A DNA stretch of 64,000 nucleotides, taken from assembly GCA_033964015.1 (NCBI GenBank), contig CM066915.1, forward strand, positions 5,753,575 to 5,817,574, in the 5' to 3' direction. Of this stretch, positions 63,351-64,000 are shown piece by piece. The translations under genes were made by a program, and so were the position numbers. The notes under the pieces are model-generated. The model had not been told where the DNA came from. It worked only from the letters and a program-made list of their open reading frames with translations, and made no database searches. Every line of letters starts with the position of its first letter. Positions within the stretch are counted from its first letter, which is position 1. The DNA is from Scolanthus callimorphus. Lineage: Eukaryota > Cnidaria > Anthozoa > Actiniaria > Edwardsiidae.

Positions 63351-63600
63351 ATGTCGAGCGAAACTGTCTCTTCCCTACTTTCTCTGAGCGATGCTTTGGA
63401 GGAAACTCGCGCTACACTGCAAGTCGAGAGCAGACAAGCTGAAACGAAGAAGCAATTTGTCCTGCTCTTTTGGGTAGAAACGAAGCAATTCAATATACTA
63501 CCTTTGACCCGTGTCCCGAAAAAGTACAGGCAAGAAGGAGACATTGCAAAGGTCCGATCAGAGAGGAGAGAGTGGTTTGTAAAGCTTATAAAAATTGGAG
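63351..63600 (+). CDS. First exon of an unrecognised gene, runs off the window
   Basis: ATG then MSSETVSSLLSLSDALEETR..., about 83 residues of mixed charged sequence (FNILPLTRVPKKYRQEGD, RSERREWFVKLIKIG), ending at a GTGAGA donor in phase 1. It is head-to-head with the coiled-coil gene, 0.5 kb apart. No domain recognised; the downstream exons are outside the window. Confidence 0.65.
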
Positions 63601-63717
63601 GTGAGATATCTATTTTGTTTTGTAGTTCTGAAGCTCTATTTGGTGATTCCTGTGGCCGCGTGACAGGCCTGGATTCTTAGCAAAACACTTTTTAATGTAT
63701 TCTATAATTTATGCATC

Positions 63718-63900
63718 AGACTCGGCGCGACGATGACACGGCGTTTAGAGCCAAGTCGTGCTACAGTCGGGTAGCGCGACAGACAATGTCGAACCGAATA
63801 AAAGTTGGCTCTAAACGTCGTACTAGAGTCGCACCAGCGTCAAGCTCAATCCAATATTTCGGTTCGGCACGACGCTGGCTCGACGTTTAGACTAGGCCTT
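63718..63900. repeat. Foldback element (GGCGTTTAGAGCCAA arms)
   Basis: ACGGCGTTTAGAGCCAA pairs with TTGGCTCTAAACGTCG, then a second pair around CACCAGCGTC / GACGCTGG. Likely a MITE. Confidence 0.7.
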
Positions 63901-64000
63901 ATACCTCCATATAGCCTGCTCGCAAGCGTTGGAGAGTAGTTTTAGGTCAAAAAGCGCGAGTTTGCTTTCGCTTAGCCGCCATCTTTGATTTGTGACAAAA

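Overview
The window is eukaryotic nuclear DNA. It is AT-rich, its genes are split by GT-AG introns, and it is full of short foldback (MITE-like) elements, tandem repeats, a non-LTR retrotransposon and a tRNA-derived SINE. A tailless/PNR-type (NR2E) nuclear receptor, a long ciliary-style coiled-coil gene and abundant palindromic repeats suggest an invertebrate animal. My best guess is an anthozoan cnidarian, possibly a stony coral, but that is inference and no species can be fixed from the sequence alone.

Layout. (1) At 2.68-10.12 kb on the + strand is a complete four-exon NR2E nuclear receptor of 502 residues. It has a two-zinc-finger DNA-binding domain in exon 2 and a tailless-like ligand-binding domain in exons 3-4. 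All three introns are phase 1 and hold several foldback elements. A repeat carrying paired CRE palindromes lies about 1 kb upstream. (2) From 62.85 kb down to 11.98 kb on the - strand I reconstruct one very long coiled-coil gene of about 27 small exons and about 880 residues. Splice phases agree at nearly every junction and include a likely 10-nt microexon. Its size and style resemble CCDC178-type proteins, but that name is tentative. Its first exon shows several apparent single-base frame breaks. (3) Inside its largest intron (28.6-45.0 kb), on the + strand at 32.9-39.1 kb, sits a five-exon gene for a Mutator-like (MULE) transposase with a SWIM zinc finger. Its N-terminus is built from four tiny exons and carries a SUMO-interaction-like motif. 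One frame break separates the catalytic part from the SWIM part. (4) In another intron (48.1-55.4 kb), on the + strand at about 50.2-54.2 kb, is a CR1/L2-like LINE with PHD-like finger, endonuclease and reverse transcriptase. A 407-bp SINE with a 7-bp target duplication splits its PHD-like finger. (5) At 63.35 kb on the + strand, head-to-head with the coiled-coil gene, is the first exon of an unrecognised gene that runs off the window.

The rest is repeats: two long satellites (64-bp unit at 28.8 kb, 38-bp unit at 45.3-46.8 kb), a 1.4-kb tandem duplication (14.5-17.3 kb), a 210-bp trimer (25.4-26.0 kb), a 1.3-kb inverted repeat (18.7-20.0 kb) and at least 20 foldback elements. Several of these belong to shared families inside the window. 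No rRNA gene, functional tRNA gene or CRISPR array was seen.
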